Below are positions 55,802-64,000 of a stretch of DNA of 64,000 nt, piece after piece (positions within the stretch are counted from its first letter, which is position 1; each line of letters begins with the position of its first letter). The notes under the pieces are model-generated. The model was not told where the DNA came from, made no database searches, and saw only the letters and a program-made list of their open reading frames with translations. Where the stretch lies: NCBI GenBank assembly GCA_016025055.1, contig CP065590.1, positions 2,976,001 through 3,040,000 on the forward strand. Reading direction: 5' to 3'. The DNA is from Chryseobacterium indologenes. Lineage in GTDB: Bacteria; Bacteroidota; Bacteroidia; Flavobacteriales; Weeksellaceae. The position numbers and the translations under genes were made by a program.

Positions 55802-56061
55802 GATTGTTATACGTCGAAGGAGACGTAAGTAAGGTTCAACCACATTTAGTGAAGAAAATAAAAATTATACTATCTGTGATTGATACATTAGAAAAAGTTC
55901 CTGAAGACCTTAAAGGTCTTAGACATTTAGAACCTCATAAATTACAAGGCAATTTATCTGAGTTTTGGGCAATATCTGTTTCGGGAAATTATAGAATTAT
56001 TTTTAAGTTTGACAGTGATACTCAACAAGCCACACATTTGGATCTTATTGATTATCACTAA
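55768..56061 (+). CDS. higB: HigB-type (RelE/ParE superfamily) toxin
   Basis: A 97-residue type II toxin. The order is typical of HigB: toxin first, then antitoxin 13 bases later. Family features are the KHKGLRLLYVEGD opening, a central helix, the HKLQGNLSEFWAISVSGNYRIIF core with its basic and aromatic residues, and a final HLDLIDYH. HigB is a ribosome-dependent mRNA endonuclease. It stabilises accessory DNA or acts as a stress or defence switch. Confidence 0.9.
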   Translation: MGIESIKHKGLRLLYVEGDVSKVQPHLVKKIKIILSVIDTLEKVPEDLKGLRHLEPHKLQGNLSEFWAISVSGNYRIIFKFDSDTQQATHLDLIDYH

Positions 56062-56074
56062 TACATAAAGTATT

Positions 56075-56377
56075 ATGACAATTGAAAGACACAAAAGTAT
56101 TAATGTCCATGCTGGAGAAGTTCTTAGAGAATTTGTAATTGAGCCAGCAGAGCTAACAGTGGGAGAGGCTTCTACATATTTAGATGTAACAAGAGTTACT
56201 CTTTCTAATATTCTTAATGGGAAAAGTGCAATTACTCCAAATATGGCCCTTAGAATAAGTTACGTCTTTGGAGGTACACCAGATTTTTGGCTTCGTTTAC
56301 AAAGAAAGTATGACCTTATGAAAGCCGAAATAGAATTTGAAGAAAAAGGTTTGAAAAAATTTATCGTAGAAAAGTAG
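56075..56377 (+). CDS. higA: HigA-family antitoxin (HTH)
   Basis: A 100-residue XRE-type helix-turn-helix antitoxin of the HigA addiction-module family. It has HAGEVLREFVIEPAELTVGEAS, then the recognition helices VTRVTLSNILNGKSAITPNMALRISYVFGG and the conserved PDFWLRLQRKYDL. It neutralises HigB and represses the operon, probably through the direct repeats upstream. Confidence 0.92.
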   Translation: MTIERHKSINVHAGEVLREFVIEPAELTVGEASTYLDVTRVTLSNILNGKSAITPNMALRISYVFGGTPDFWLRLQRKYDLMKAEIEFEEKGLKKFIVEK

Positions 56378-56613
56378 AAATTAATAGCGCTTATTTTAAA
56401 ATTAAAAATAAATCTGAAAAAAGTTGTTCTAATATTAGAACAACTTTTTTGTTTTAAAATAGTGTATTTATTCTTATAATTAATAAGTTAGAAATATTTC
56501 AATTAAAACTTATCAGAATTAATAATGGGAATAGATTTATTAAACAGTTTGTAAATTACTATAATTAAATATTTATGTATTAATTAATTTTCCGACATTT
56601 TCAAAATAAATTT
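56378..56613. other. Terminator and spacer after higA
   Basis: 56417-56450 is a perfect 34-bp palindrome (17-bp arms) ending in T6, a strong intrinsic terminator for higBA that would also work on the opposite strand. The rest is AT-rich without a gene. Confidence 0.75.
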
Positions 56614-56638
56614 AAATACGACATGTTTTGTCGTATTT
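56614..56638. promoter_or_regulatory. Perfect 10-bp inverted repeat upstream of the AAA ATPase gene
   Basis: AAATACGACA (56614-56623), five bases, then TGTCGTATTT (56629-56638). The same decamer occurs upstream of hcp at 42403-42412. It lies about 90 bases before the -7 element, the position of an upstream operator. No T-run follows directly, so a terminator is unlikely. Confidence 0.5.
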
Positions 56639-56727
56639 GGGGTTGAGATTTACATTTTATTTATTTCGCCAATATAATTTAGTTTTTTATATTAACAAAT
56701 AAAATTCATATAGTCAATTAAAAAAGT

Positions 56728-56735
56728 TAACTTTG
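56728..56735 (+). promoter_or_regulatory. -7 element of the AAA ATPase gene
   Basis: TAACTTTG matches TAnnTTTG exactly and ends 9 bases before ATG 56745, so the mRNA would be almost leaderless. It also rules out the formal TTG start at 56733. Confidence 0.5.
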
Positions 56736-56744
56736 CATCAAATA

Positions 56745-57770
56745 ATGGCTCAATTAGATTACATAAAAGATATTGCTAAATATGGTCTTGAAAATGATCA
56801 AGAGCGTTTATTATCTGTATTAAATGATTTAATTGAATTTTCAAAAAAAAATAGAAAACTCAATTTTGCAATTCAACTTCAATCAATACTAAAAGACTCT
56901 TTACAATATCAAAAGAGTAATTCTTTAACAAAAATCGGTTCGGAAGTACACTTAAATCGAATTGAAGACAAAGAGATTTCCGAATTAATCTTAGAAAAAA
57001 TCACTTCGGATTATACTTTAAATAATATAATTGCAAACGAAAATATTTATAATGAATTAAAGTTTTTCATTGAAGAGCATCAGAAAATAAATATCTTACA
57101 ACAGTTTAACTTGCCGGTATCCAATAAACTACTTTTACATGGACCTTCTGGGTGTGGAAAAACCTTAGCATCTTATGTAATTGCGGGCGAATTAAATAAA
57201 ATGATGGTTGTTGTTAACTTAGGAGCTATTGTGTCTTCTAAATTAGGTGAAACAAGCAAGAATTTATCAAAGATATTTAAGAAAGCAGCCATTGAAGACT
57301 GCATTATCTTTTTGGATGAGTTTGATAGCTTAGGTAAGATTCGAGATTACAATCAAGATCACGGAGAAATGAAACGTGTTGTTAATACTATCTTACAACT
57401 ATTTGATTATTTACCTCAAAATAGTCTTGTCATTGCGGCGACTAATCAAAAAGATATGTTGGATGAGGCTTTACTTAGAAGATTTGATAATATTATTGCT
57501 TTTCAACTTCCCAATGAGCAGGAAGTTAAAAAGCTAGTTGATTTAGTATTACAAAATGGTAATTTTAAATTTGATAGTAAGATTAGCGCAAATAAGATTA
57601 TTAAATTATGTTTAGGACTATCTTATTATAGCATTCAAAAGACGTTAATTACTGCTGTAAAACGAAGCCTTTTTGCTAGTAAAGAACCAGAAAAAATATT
57701 ATCTACCAAAGTAAGTACTTCTATTTGGCTTAAGCTTGTTGAGGCTGAAAAGCGATCTTTAAATATCTAA
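56745..57770 (+). CDS. AAA+ ATPase paired with a subtilisin-like protease
   Basis: About 341 residues from ATG 56745. An N-terminal helical region (1-105) precedes the AAA core. Walker A is GPSGCGKT (133-140), Walker B IIFLDEFDSLG (187-197), and the sensor and arginine-finger region is VIAATNQ ... ALLRRFDN. A small helical lid follows. It resembles the FtsH/ClpX-adjacent classic AAA clade but has no protease or membrane segment of its own. Its 3' end overlaps the convergent S8 peptidase gene by 12 bases. Partnership with that protease is inferred from linkage. Confidence 0.85.
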   Translation: MAQLDYIKDIAKYGLENDQERLLSVLNDLIEFSKKNRKLNFAIQLQSILKDSLQYQKSNSLTKIGSEVHLNRIEDKEISELILEKITSDYTLNNIIANENIYNELKFFIEEHQKINILQQFNLPVSNKLLLHGPSGCGKTLASYVIAGELNKMMVVVNLGAIVSSKLGETSKNLSKIFKKAAIEDCIIFLDEFDSLGKIRDYNQDHGEMKRVVNTILQLFDYLPQNSLVIAATNQKDMLDEALLRRFDNIIAFQLPNEQEVKKLVDLVLQNGNFKFDSKISANKIIKLCLGLSYYSIQKTLITAVKRSLFASKEPEKILSTKVSTSIWLKLVEAEKRSLNI

Positions 57771-60217
57771 TTCATTGATTTCAGAAGTTAGGTCTAATTC
57801 AACATGTTGAATTGCCTCTAGTTCATTAAATAATTGTATTTCATCATATAATTTTCCTTTCGGATCTTTAACGGTTTCCTCAATAGTTAATGCAATTGAA
57901 AATGGAAACTCTGTAGGATAGCTATCTGGTAGCCCACCAACAATTTGCTTGGATAATTTTGCATGAATTGCTAATTTGAATGTGCTATCCTCTTTAATTA
58001 AATCATCAACATTTACACGTAATTCTATTTTTTGAGTGTTAGAGTATGGTAAAGGTTTGGAAACGTATCTTCCGTTTTCAGACCAAGATAATGTTGAACG
58101 AAGTTTAGATGTAAAACCAGCATCTTTATCATCGGCTTTTATAATATCATCAGCAGAGTGGTTTTTGAATATTGAAAAAGCCATGTGTATTGGATTATAG
58201 GATAGTTGATTATTTCTGAGTGGTAAGAATTTAAAACATAAGGTAGCTGTAATTTTAAATCTCTTTTTTACTACACCAAAATTTTCTTCAATTAAATATT
58301 TCGGGAAATTGATAGGATATACTCTTATTTTACCGCTTCTTATTTTATCCTCTAAAATTAAGGTTGCAGTATTTTCATCAGAATAAAGGCTTTTGGAATC
58401 GTTGATTAGACCATTTCCTATAACCCTTTTATGGATATTTTTAGCATCAGAAGGGAAAGGTATTAATTTTATTGAAGCACCATTTATTATCAAAGCTTTT
58501 ATGCTTTCATTGGATAGGTTGGGGTAATTTTTTATAATTCTTGCAGCAAGGTTAGCTACTAATGGTGTAGCGAAACTTGTACCTACCTCTTGCATTATGC
58601 CTATATCTGGACGAGCTGATAATAAGGTGAGAGCTGGTTCATCCATCCAATCCAAAGCATTTTGTCTGAAATATCCTACATCGCCACCGCTTTCTATAAC
58701 ATCTGGTTTAAAATAGTTTTTATTGGTTTTCTTAGGGTTATAAATTGCTGATAAATCAATGTGTCCCTTTCTCGTATATAATGTAGGAAATTCCCTTCCT
58801 GTAGCAATACCAAGAAACGCTCCATCTTTTAGATTATCTGCAGCTGCTCCAATAGTAATATTATTTAGACTATCAGAAGGAGTTGATAGGTTGGTGTCTT
58901 CTCTATGAAAATAAGATAAATCGTAATTGGTGTTATCATAAATACAATTATTGTTATTGCCGGTGCAAATAAAGATTAAACTATTAGTTTCATATGAAAA
59001 TTTATCTAAGCTATATGTATAGTCTGAAAATGTTTCATTATTTTCCAAAAATTTACCATAGCATGTTGTTAGAGTAAACAATCTAATTTCTGGATATTTT
59101 TCTTTTACATCATATAGCATTTTTAATAAATCTACTTCTGAGATATATCCACTTCCTGTTTCACTAATTTTTATTGATAACAATTTTGCATCAGCAATAA
59201 TATTGCCTTCAAAGTTATTTCTATGATTATATTTTCCTAAAGCGGCTAAACCTGCAACTGCAGTTCCATGTCCCAATCTATTTCTCCCTGCTTGATCAAT
59301 TAACGGATTTCCTGCAAGAGAAAATGTTGTATCCTTGATAATTATATCTGACAGTGCTGAATCGAAACTAATTCCAGTATCTATAATTCCTATAATTGGT
59401 AGGTCTTCATCTTTATTATCAATATTAAAACTGAATTGGCGTTGGACTGTGTTGAATTCTCCAGGGCGAACAGTGGTGAAGGCTGAGCAAGTAGCACTTT
59501 CAATGATATCATAATTTTGAATAATTGTTTTAATATCTTCAGCTGTGGGATGGTGTAATTCTATTCTGTTATTAACATTGTCGTATTTATAGTTTAATTC
59601 ATTATCTTCAAGATAATGAATTAAAGAATTGATTATTTCGTGCTTTACTATTTCATCTAATGGTAGATCTATTAAGGATAATTGTACCATGTCTCCTGTT
59701 TGATCTAGTTGAAACTTTAGAATATCCGAAAATCTTAATAGTTGAAAGTTTGAAATATATTTAACGTGGTTATTATATTCTACATTGTGGCTTCCATTCA
59801 ATTCCTTTTTAATAAATAACGTAATCTGTTCAATAAATTTTTCGAATTTATCTCTATCAATAATTGCAAATAAACCTTTTTTGCAAAATCATAGAAAGCT
59901 GTAGCTTCTAAGCCAAAATTATTATAATAATCATCAAAATATTTATCTATAATAAATTGATCCTGAAAAGTAAATACGATATAATCTATATCATGAGGAA
60001 CTTCTAATTTATAATCTCTATTGCTATATTTTGTGTTTATATCTTCTTGGTATCTTTTTAAATCAGCTCTAAATGACATAGCCAATCTAAAATAATTCTT
60101 AGGAGTAATATCTTTTTTTTCCTCTTTTTTGGGATCAAAACCATAATTGTAATTGAATTCTTTTATTTCTGGTTTTTGTTGTTCATTTAAAAATTTTAAA
60201 TGTGATTTATTCGACAT
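57759..60217 (-). CDS. S8 family (subtilisin-like) serine peptidase, interrupted by a frameshift
   Basis: About 819 residues after repair. The formal frames are 59798-60217 (139 residues) and 57759-59801 (680 residues). They join at the T6 run 59877-59882 (A6 on the coding strand). One more A replaces KKVYLQLLIE by KKGLFAIIDRDKFEKFIEQITLFIKKELNG and merges into the second frame. Catalytic residues, numbered in the repaired protein, are Asp280 (IIDTGIS), His317 (LGHGTAVAG) and Ser548 (GTSFATPL). There is no signal peptide, so it acts inside the cell, unlike most subtilisins. A beta-rich C-terminal domain of about 200 residues follows. It is convergent with the AAA ATPase gene and probably regulated by or with it. 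Confidence 0.85.
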
Positions 60218-60234
60218 ATGGTTATAATTTTATA

Positions 60235-60266
60235 TAAATATATGACAGAATATAGTGAATATCAAA
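60235..60266 (-). promoter_or_regulatory. Candidate promoter of the S8 peptidase gene
   Basis: On the minus strand TTTG, a 20-base spacer and TATATTTA (seven of eight matches to TAnnTTTG) end 18 bases before the ATG. Confidence 0.5.
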
Positions 60267-60330
60267 TTTTGTGTAAATAAAGAAAAAGAACATTTAAATA
60301 ATAGCCACCCTTTTGACCACCCTAAAAAGC

Positions 60331-60367
60331 AAAAACCTCTGAAAATCAAATGATTTCAGAGGTTTTT
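60331..60367. terminator. Terminator downstream of tRNA-Leu
   Basis: AAAAACCTCTGAAA and TTTCAGAGGTTTTT form a perfect 14-bp stem with T-runs on either strand. It starts right after the tRNA 3' end. Confidence 0.85.
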
Positions 60368-60369
60368 TG

Positions 60370-60449
60370 TACCCAGGACCGGGATCGAACCGGTACTCCT
60401 AAGAACTGGTGTTTGAGACCAGCGCGTCTACCAATTCCGCCACCTGGGC
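60370..60449 (-). tRNA. tRNA-Leu (anticodon CAA)
   Basis: The minus strand gives acceptor GCCCAGG paired with CCTGGGT (G-U at the first pair), D-arm GAATTGGTAGACGC, anticodon stem CTGGT/ACCAG around CTCAAAC (anticodon CAA), an 11-base variable region and T-arm ACCGG-TTCGATC-CCGGT. The discriminator is A. CCA is not encoded. It is followed by a terminator and adjoins the accessory region, a common integration landmark. Confidence 0.95.
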
Positions 60450-60541
60450 TTGATGTTGAGTTCAAACGTGATGTTTGTTTCAAATTGGTGTGCAAATATA
60501 GGAACTTTTTTCAATGTTCAAAAGCTTTTTTGAATAATTTT

Positions 60542-61309
60542 TTAAAAATTAAGTTCCAAACCATCGTAGGCAAGATGGATTCCGTCCGGAAGCTCCTTAT
60601 CTTCAATATCATGCAATCCTAAATGATGACTGATATGAGTGAGAAATAATTTTTTAGGTTGCAGCTCTTCAAAAAGTTTGATAACGTCCGGAAGAATAAA
60701 ATGAGCCGGATGCGGATCAAATTTCCGGATACAGTTTAAAATTAAAACATCAAGATCTCTTAATTTTTCCTTTTCCGTTTCAGAAATAAAGCCGGCATCT
60801 GTGATATAGGCCAGTTTTTTAAACTTATATCCAAAAACGGAAATTTTAAAATGAATGACCTCAATTGGTGTAATGACGGTATCTAATACTTCAAACGGTT
60901 TATTTTCAATCTCATGAAGCTCAAAAGCCGGAGCTCCTGGATATCTTACATCCGCAAAAGCATAGGGAAAACGGTTTTTTATCTCATGAGCCACTCTCTG
61001 GTAACAATACAGCGGAACATCCTTGCCACTTTTAAAAATAAGCGGTCGCATATCATCCAGCCCGATCACATGGTCATTATGCTCATGGGTAATCAGGGTG
61101 ATGTCTACCGTATGCTCATGATTGGTAAGCATCTGCTGCCTGAAATCAGGACCACAGTCGATCAGTATTTTTTTATTTTCTTCCGTAGTAATCATCACGG
61201 AAGAGCGTAAACGTTTGTCTTTGGGATTTTGAGAAGTACACACTTCACATGTACAGCCTATAACTGGCACACCTTGCGAAGTACCCGTTCCTAAAAATTT
61301 CAACTTCAT
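60542..61309 (-). CDS. MBL-fold metallo-hydrolase (PhnP-like)
   Basis: About 255 residues from the ATG at 61309 (MKLKFLGTGTSQGVPVIGC). A 16-residue upstream in-frame extension has no family character. Motifs are LGTGTSQGVPVIGCTCEVC, with the Cys pair typical of PhnP-like enzymes, the zinc motif THEHNDHVIGLDD, DAGFIS and LTHISHHLG. It is likely a phosphodiesterase acting on small cyclic phosphates. It is divergent from the next gene. Confidence 0.87.
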   Translation of the reverse strand: MKLKFLGTGTSQGVPVIGCTCEVCTSQNPKDKRLRSSVMITTEENKKILIDCGPDFRQQMLTNHEHTVDITLITHEHNDHVIGLDDMRPLIFKSGKDVPLYCYQRVAHEIKNRFPYAFADVRYPGAPAFELHEIENKPFEVLDTVITPIEVIHFKISVFGYKFKKLAYITDAGFISETEKEKLRDLDVLILNCIRKFDPHPAHFILPDVIKLFEELQPKKLFLTHISHHLGLHDIEDKELPDGIHLAYDGLELNF

Positions 61310-61363
61310 TTTGTTTTGAGGTTGGTTTAATTTTGGTAAATTTACAAAAAATTTCATGTCCTA

Positions 61364-62790
61364 ATGTATCAGAAACTAACTCCCAAACAAAAAGCATTAA
61401 CAATTAACCTAGATCCTACTATTTATGGTACTTTCGCAGAAATTGGAGCAGGGCAGGAGACTGTTCGGCACTTTTTTAGAGCAGGGGGGCTTCCGGTACG
61501 ATTGCCAAGGCAATGTCTGCTTATGACAAAGATTTTAGTGATGCTATCTACGGAAAAGAAGTAAAAAACAGGTACGTCACCCAAAACAGACTTCGAAAAA
61601 TGCTCCGTTATGAGGTAGCTTTGATCGAAGAAAGAATTTCAAGGGATAATAACCCTGATAGAAAGTTTTTTTCTTATGCCAATACGGTTACCACCATCAA
61701 CTTTGATAAGACGGTAAGAGGCCACGGCTGGGTAGGAATCCGTTTTCAGACCAAAGAAAATGAAGACTACAACGAGATCGTTATTCATGTGAAATTCAAG
61801 GAAAACGACGCGACCTTACAACAGGAAACGTTAGGAAATTTAGGGGTAAACCTTATTTTCGGAGCCTTCAACTATTATGACAATCCAAGAACTTTAGTAG
61901 AATCCTTATACGACGACGTAGCAAAAGACAATCTGGAGATCGATATGATTGACTTCAGCGGGCCTGCTTTTGCCTATGTTGATAACAGACTGATGTCTCT
62001 TCAGCTTGTGAAAAACGGAATGACAGATGCTGTTATTTTCAATTCACAAGGGAGTAATATGCTTCCGGCAGATGTATTGTATAAGAAAAATATTTTTGCA
62101 GTAAGAGGAAGTTTCAGACCCGTAACGAAAGTTAATATCGATATGCTTCAGAACGGGATGGATATGTTTTTTAAAGACGCCATCTGTACCCACGAAGAAA
62201 CTGAAGTCCTTATCGAAATTACCATTTCCAATCTTAGAGCAGATGGGGATATTGATGAGAGAGATTTCCTTGACAGGGTAGATATTTTAGGTAAGTTGGG
62301 ATATACTGTTATCATTTCAAATTTCTCGGAATACTACAGGCTCATTGACTATTTCGCTTCTTACACGACAGGTGATATAGGGGTGGCGATGGGAGTGAAT
62401 AACCTGTTGATGGTATTTGACGAGAAATATTATAAAGATTTATCGGGGGGAATCCTGGAAGCATTCGGGAAATTCTTCAGAAACGGAATGCGGGTATACC
62501 TGTATCCGTACAAAGATCCTGAAACCCATGAGTTATTAGACTCATCGAATCTTAAAGTAGAAGAAAATCTTAAAGAATTATATAAATATTTCAAACGAAA
62601 CGAGCGTATTGTGGATATTACCAACTATAATCCGGAGTTTCTTGAAATCTATTCCAGAGAAATATTAAGAAAAATTGCATGTTGCGTTAAAGGCTGGGAA
62701 ACTCAGGTTCCGGAAGGCGTTGCAGAAATGATTAAAGAACGTGGAATGTTTGGGTATAAAGAAGAGCTTTCCCTAAAACAATTCTCTTAA
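61364..62790 (+). CDS. Large conserved Bacteroidota protein of unknown function, interrupted by a frameshift
   Basis: About 475 residues after repair. ATG 61364 gives MYQKLTPKQKALTINLDPTIYGTFAEIGAGQE ... HFFRAGG and then leaves frame. Seven G instead of the G6 run at 61484-61489 continues ASGTIAKAMSAYDKDFSDAIYG into the frame that runs to 62790. It has no signal peptide and no motif I trust. The N-terminal GTFAEIGAGQE stretch and many conserved aromatic and acidic positions suggest an enzyme. I assign no function. Confidence 0.75.
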
Positions 62791-62803
62791 AAAAATAAAT
62801 ATA

Positions 62804-63253
62804 ATGTCAGAACTAAAGAAAAGACTTTCCTCAATTCTTGAAAGTCCTAAGCATAATACAGAAGAAAAACTTGAAAAAGTTTGCCACCTGCTGGATCAGG
62901 AAATTTCTTATTTCAACTGGACAGGTTTTTATTTCAAAAACGGAGATAAGGATGAATTGATCCTTGGTCCTTATGTGGGAGCTCCTACAGACCATACCAT
63001 TATTCCGTATGGAAAAGGTATTTGCGGTCAGGTTGCAGTTTCCAATGAAACATTTGTGGTGCCTGATGTACACGAAGAAAGCAATTATTTAAGTTGCTCC
63101 ATCGATACAAAAGCTGAAATTGTAGTTCCCATCTTTAAAGACGGAAAAAATATCGGCCAGATAGATATTGATTCTCATACGATTGATCCTTTTACAGCAG
63201 AAGATCGTGAGCTTTTGGAATGGCTTTGTAATGAAGTTTCCAGGATTTTATAA
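62804..63253 (+). CDS. GAF-domain protein, free methionine-(R)-sulfoxide reductase-like
   Basis: A 149-residue single GAF domain. FNWTGFYFKNGDKDELILGPYVG, GKGICGQVAVSNETFVVPDVHE and YLSCSIDTKAEIVVPI match fRMsr. The two visible cysteines (in GICG and YLSCS) correspond to the redox pair positions. It would reduce free methionine-R-sulfoxide. It starts 13 bases after the previous gene and ends at a terminator. Confidence 0.85.
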   Translation: MSELKKRLSSILESPKHNTEEKLEKVCHLLDQEISYFNWTGFYFKNGDKDELILGPYVGAPTDHTIIPYGKGICGQVAVSNETFVVPDVHEESNYLSCSIDTKAEIVVPIFKDGKNIGQIDIDSHTIDPFTAEDRELLEWLCNEVSRIL

Positions 63254-63277
63254 TCAGAATCTGACAAAAATATAATA

Positions 63278-63307
63278 AAAACTCCGGCTCAAAAGCCGGA
63301 GTTTTTT
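63278..63307. terminator. Bidirectional terminator
   Basis: AAACTCCGGCT and AGCCGGAGTTT form a perfect 11-bp stem with four loop bases and a T-run, between convergent genes. Confidence 0.9.
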
Positions 63308-63328
63308 ATCAATATAGATAAGAACTTT

Positions 63329-63796
63329 TTACGGATTGTTTGTCGTAATCACAAACATGATTAAAGGTTCCTGACCGGTATTTTCAATGGAATGATAGCC
63401 TATCGAATGAATGGCGGTAATATCACCCTTCTGAAGCATTTTTTTGCGTATTGGCCCTTCTTTTCCCATTCTTTCCCGGTATTCTCCGGTTCCGTGTACT
63501 ACGACATATAATTCCTGCTCGTTTCTTTCATTATGAGTATGAAACCCTGATTCATCACCTTTATTCAGTAAAACCATATAGGCAGCGAGACGGTTATTGG
63601 CCAGCTCTTTTTGATCAAACATCTGAATCATATAGACGGTTCCGTGACCACCATACATACTTTCACGTTTATCAATACGTGTAAAGCTTCTTTCGTCCTT
63701 TTCAAATGGCATTACATAGAGGTTGATATACTTTGCAACTTCTTGTATAACGTGGTCAAACTCTGCTCCTTCAGACAATATAATAGTTCCGGACAT
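63329..63796 (-). CDS. Cupin-domain protein
   Basis: A 155-residue protein with one cupin fold. The first motif is GFHTHNERNEQELYVVVHGTGEY, with metal-binding His-x-His and a downstream Glu. The second is GDITAIHSIGYHSIENTG with the late His. There is no signal peptide. The substrate is unknown; cupins of this size may be isomerases, dioxygenases or binding proteins. Confidence 0.85.
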   Translation of the reverse strand: MSGTIILSEGAEFDHVIQEVAKYINLYVMPFEKDERSFTRIDKRESMYGGHGTVYMIQMFDQKELANNRLAAYMVLLNKGDESGFHTHNERNEQELYVVVHGTGEYRERMGKEGPIRKKMLQKGDITAIHSIGYHSIENTGQEPLIMFVITTNNP

Positions 63797-64000
63797 GTGT
63801 TTTTTTAATATTATTCAGACCAATTTACCAAAAATTACAGAATAAGACAAGCTGCATTTTTATCAGAAATGTTTTCTATTAAATTAAAGATATCTCAACA
63901 GGAATTTCGAATATCTAGCCATTATAAAAATCACATTCTTAGGAATCCAAGTGTATTCCACAACTGTTTGGTATCAGTTGAAATAGTTAAGAGGTTTTGC
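63797..64000. other. Window end without an assignable gene
   Basis: About 200 AT-rich bases upstream of the cupin gene. I see no start codon followed by a convincing frame and no clear RNA or terminator. Confidence 0.4.

Noticed and set aside
61310..61357. N-terminal 16-residue extension of the MBL-fold protein
   Set aside because: It precedes the family start MKLKFLGTGTSQG and overlaps the divergent promoter space.
1..64000. CRISPR arrays, insertion sequences, prophage genes, rRNA operons
   Set aside because: I looked for regular direct repeats, transposase or integrase motifs, terminal inverted repeats and rRNA signatures and found none.

Overview
The window looks like a Chryseobacterium-type chromosome (Bacteroidota, Flavobacteriia, Weeksellaceae). 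It is AT-rich and has the Bacteroidota promoter element TAnnTTTG before many genes. It carries the gliding lipoprotein GldD, a type IX secretion (T9SS) sorting domain, Bacteroidota-type lipoprotein signals and a Bacteroidota-type type VI secretion system (T6SS). Genus is inferred from protein style; no 16S rRNA gene is present.

Layout. 0-3.6 kb: a three-domain GH18/deacetylase/glycosyltransferase envelope protein. 3.8-8.1 kb: two tandem M13 metalloendopeptidases. 8.2-11.4 kb: an unknown conserved gene divergent from the T6SS sheath genes tssB-tssC. 11.4-15.1 kb: small exported proteins and a divergent Lnt-like acyltransferase. 15.2-27 kb: mostly ordinary genes (mutY, gldD, PfkB kinase, SurA-like chaperone, nitronate monooxygenase, hydrolases, a double-glycine small peptide, queG, an L,D-transpeptidase-like lipoprotein). 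27.2-33.3 kb: a complete RND efflux operon. 33.4-37.7 kb: cold-shock protein, SDR, lgt, VIT-family transporter. 37.8-42.3 kb: a siderophore receptor, esterase and PepSY operon. 42.5-54.2 kb: T6SS payload region with Hcp, VgrG, a Tle1-like lipase, two PAAR-like effectors and putative immunity genes. 54.2-60.2 kb: gene-poor accessory DNA with a T9SS pseudogene, a HigBA toxin-antitoxin pair and a convergent AAA ATPase/subtilisin pair that I regard as a candidate conflict or defence system. 60.4-64 kb: tRNA-Leu(CAA) and ordinary genes.

How the parts work together. TssB/TssC build the contractile sheath, Hcp the inner tube, VgrG and the PAAR-like proteins the spike. The lipase, GH19 and unknown C-terminal domains are cargo, and the exported proteins after them are probable immunity factors. 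A decayed copy of one immunity gene sits just before the second PAAR cassette, which suggests cassette duplication and swapping. The same decamer, AAATACGACA, lies in inverted repeats upstream of both hcp and the AAA ATPase gene, hinting at shared control.

Major caution. At least ten otherwise conserved reading frames are broken by one-base differences, each in a homopolymer run (about 2440, 6391, 8348, 35165, 36019, 36104, 45460, 52404, 59877 and 61484). The normally essential lgt is hit twice. The simplest reading is homopolymer error in the sequence rather than mass gene decay, so I give those genes with reconstructed extents.
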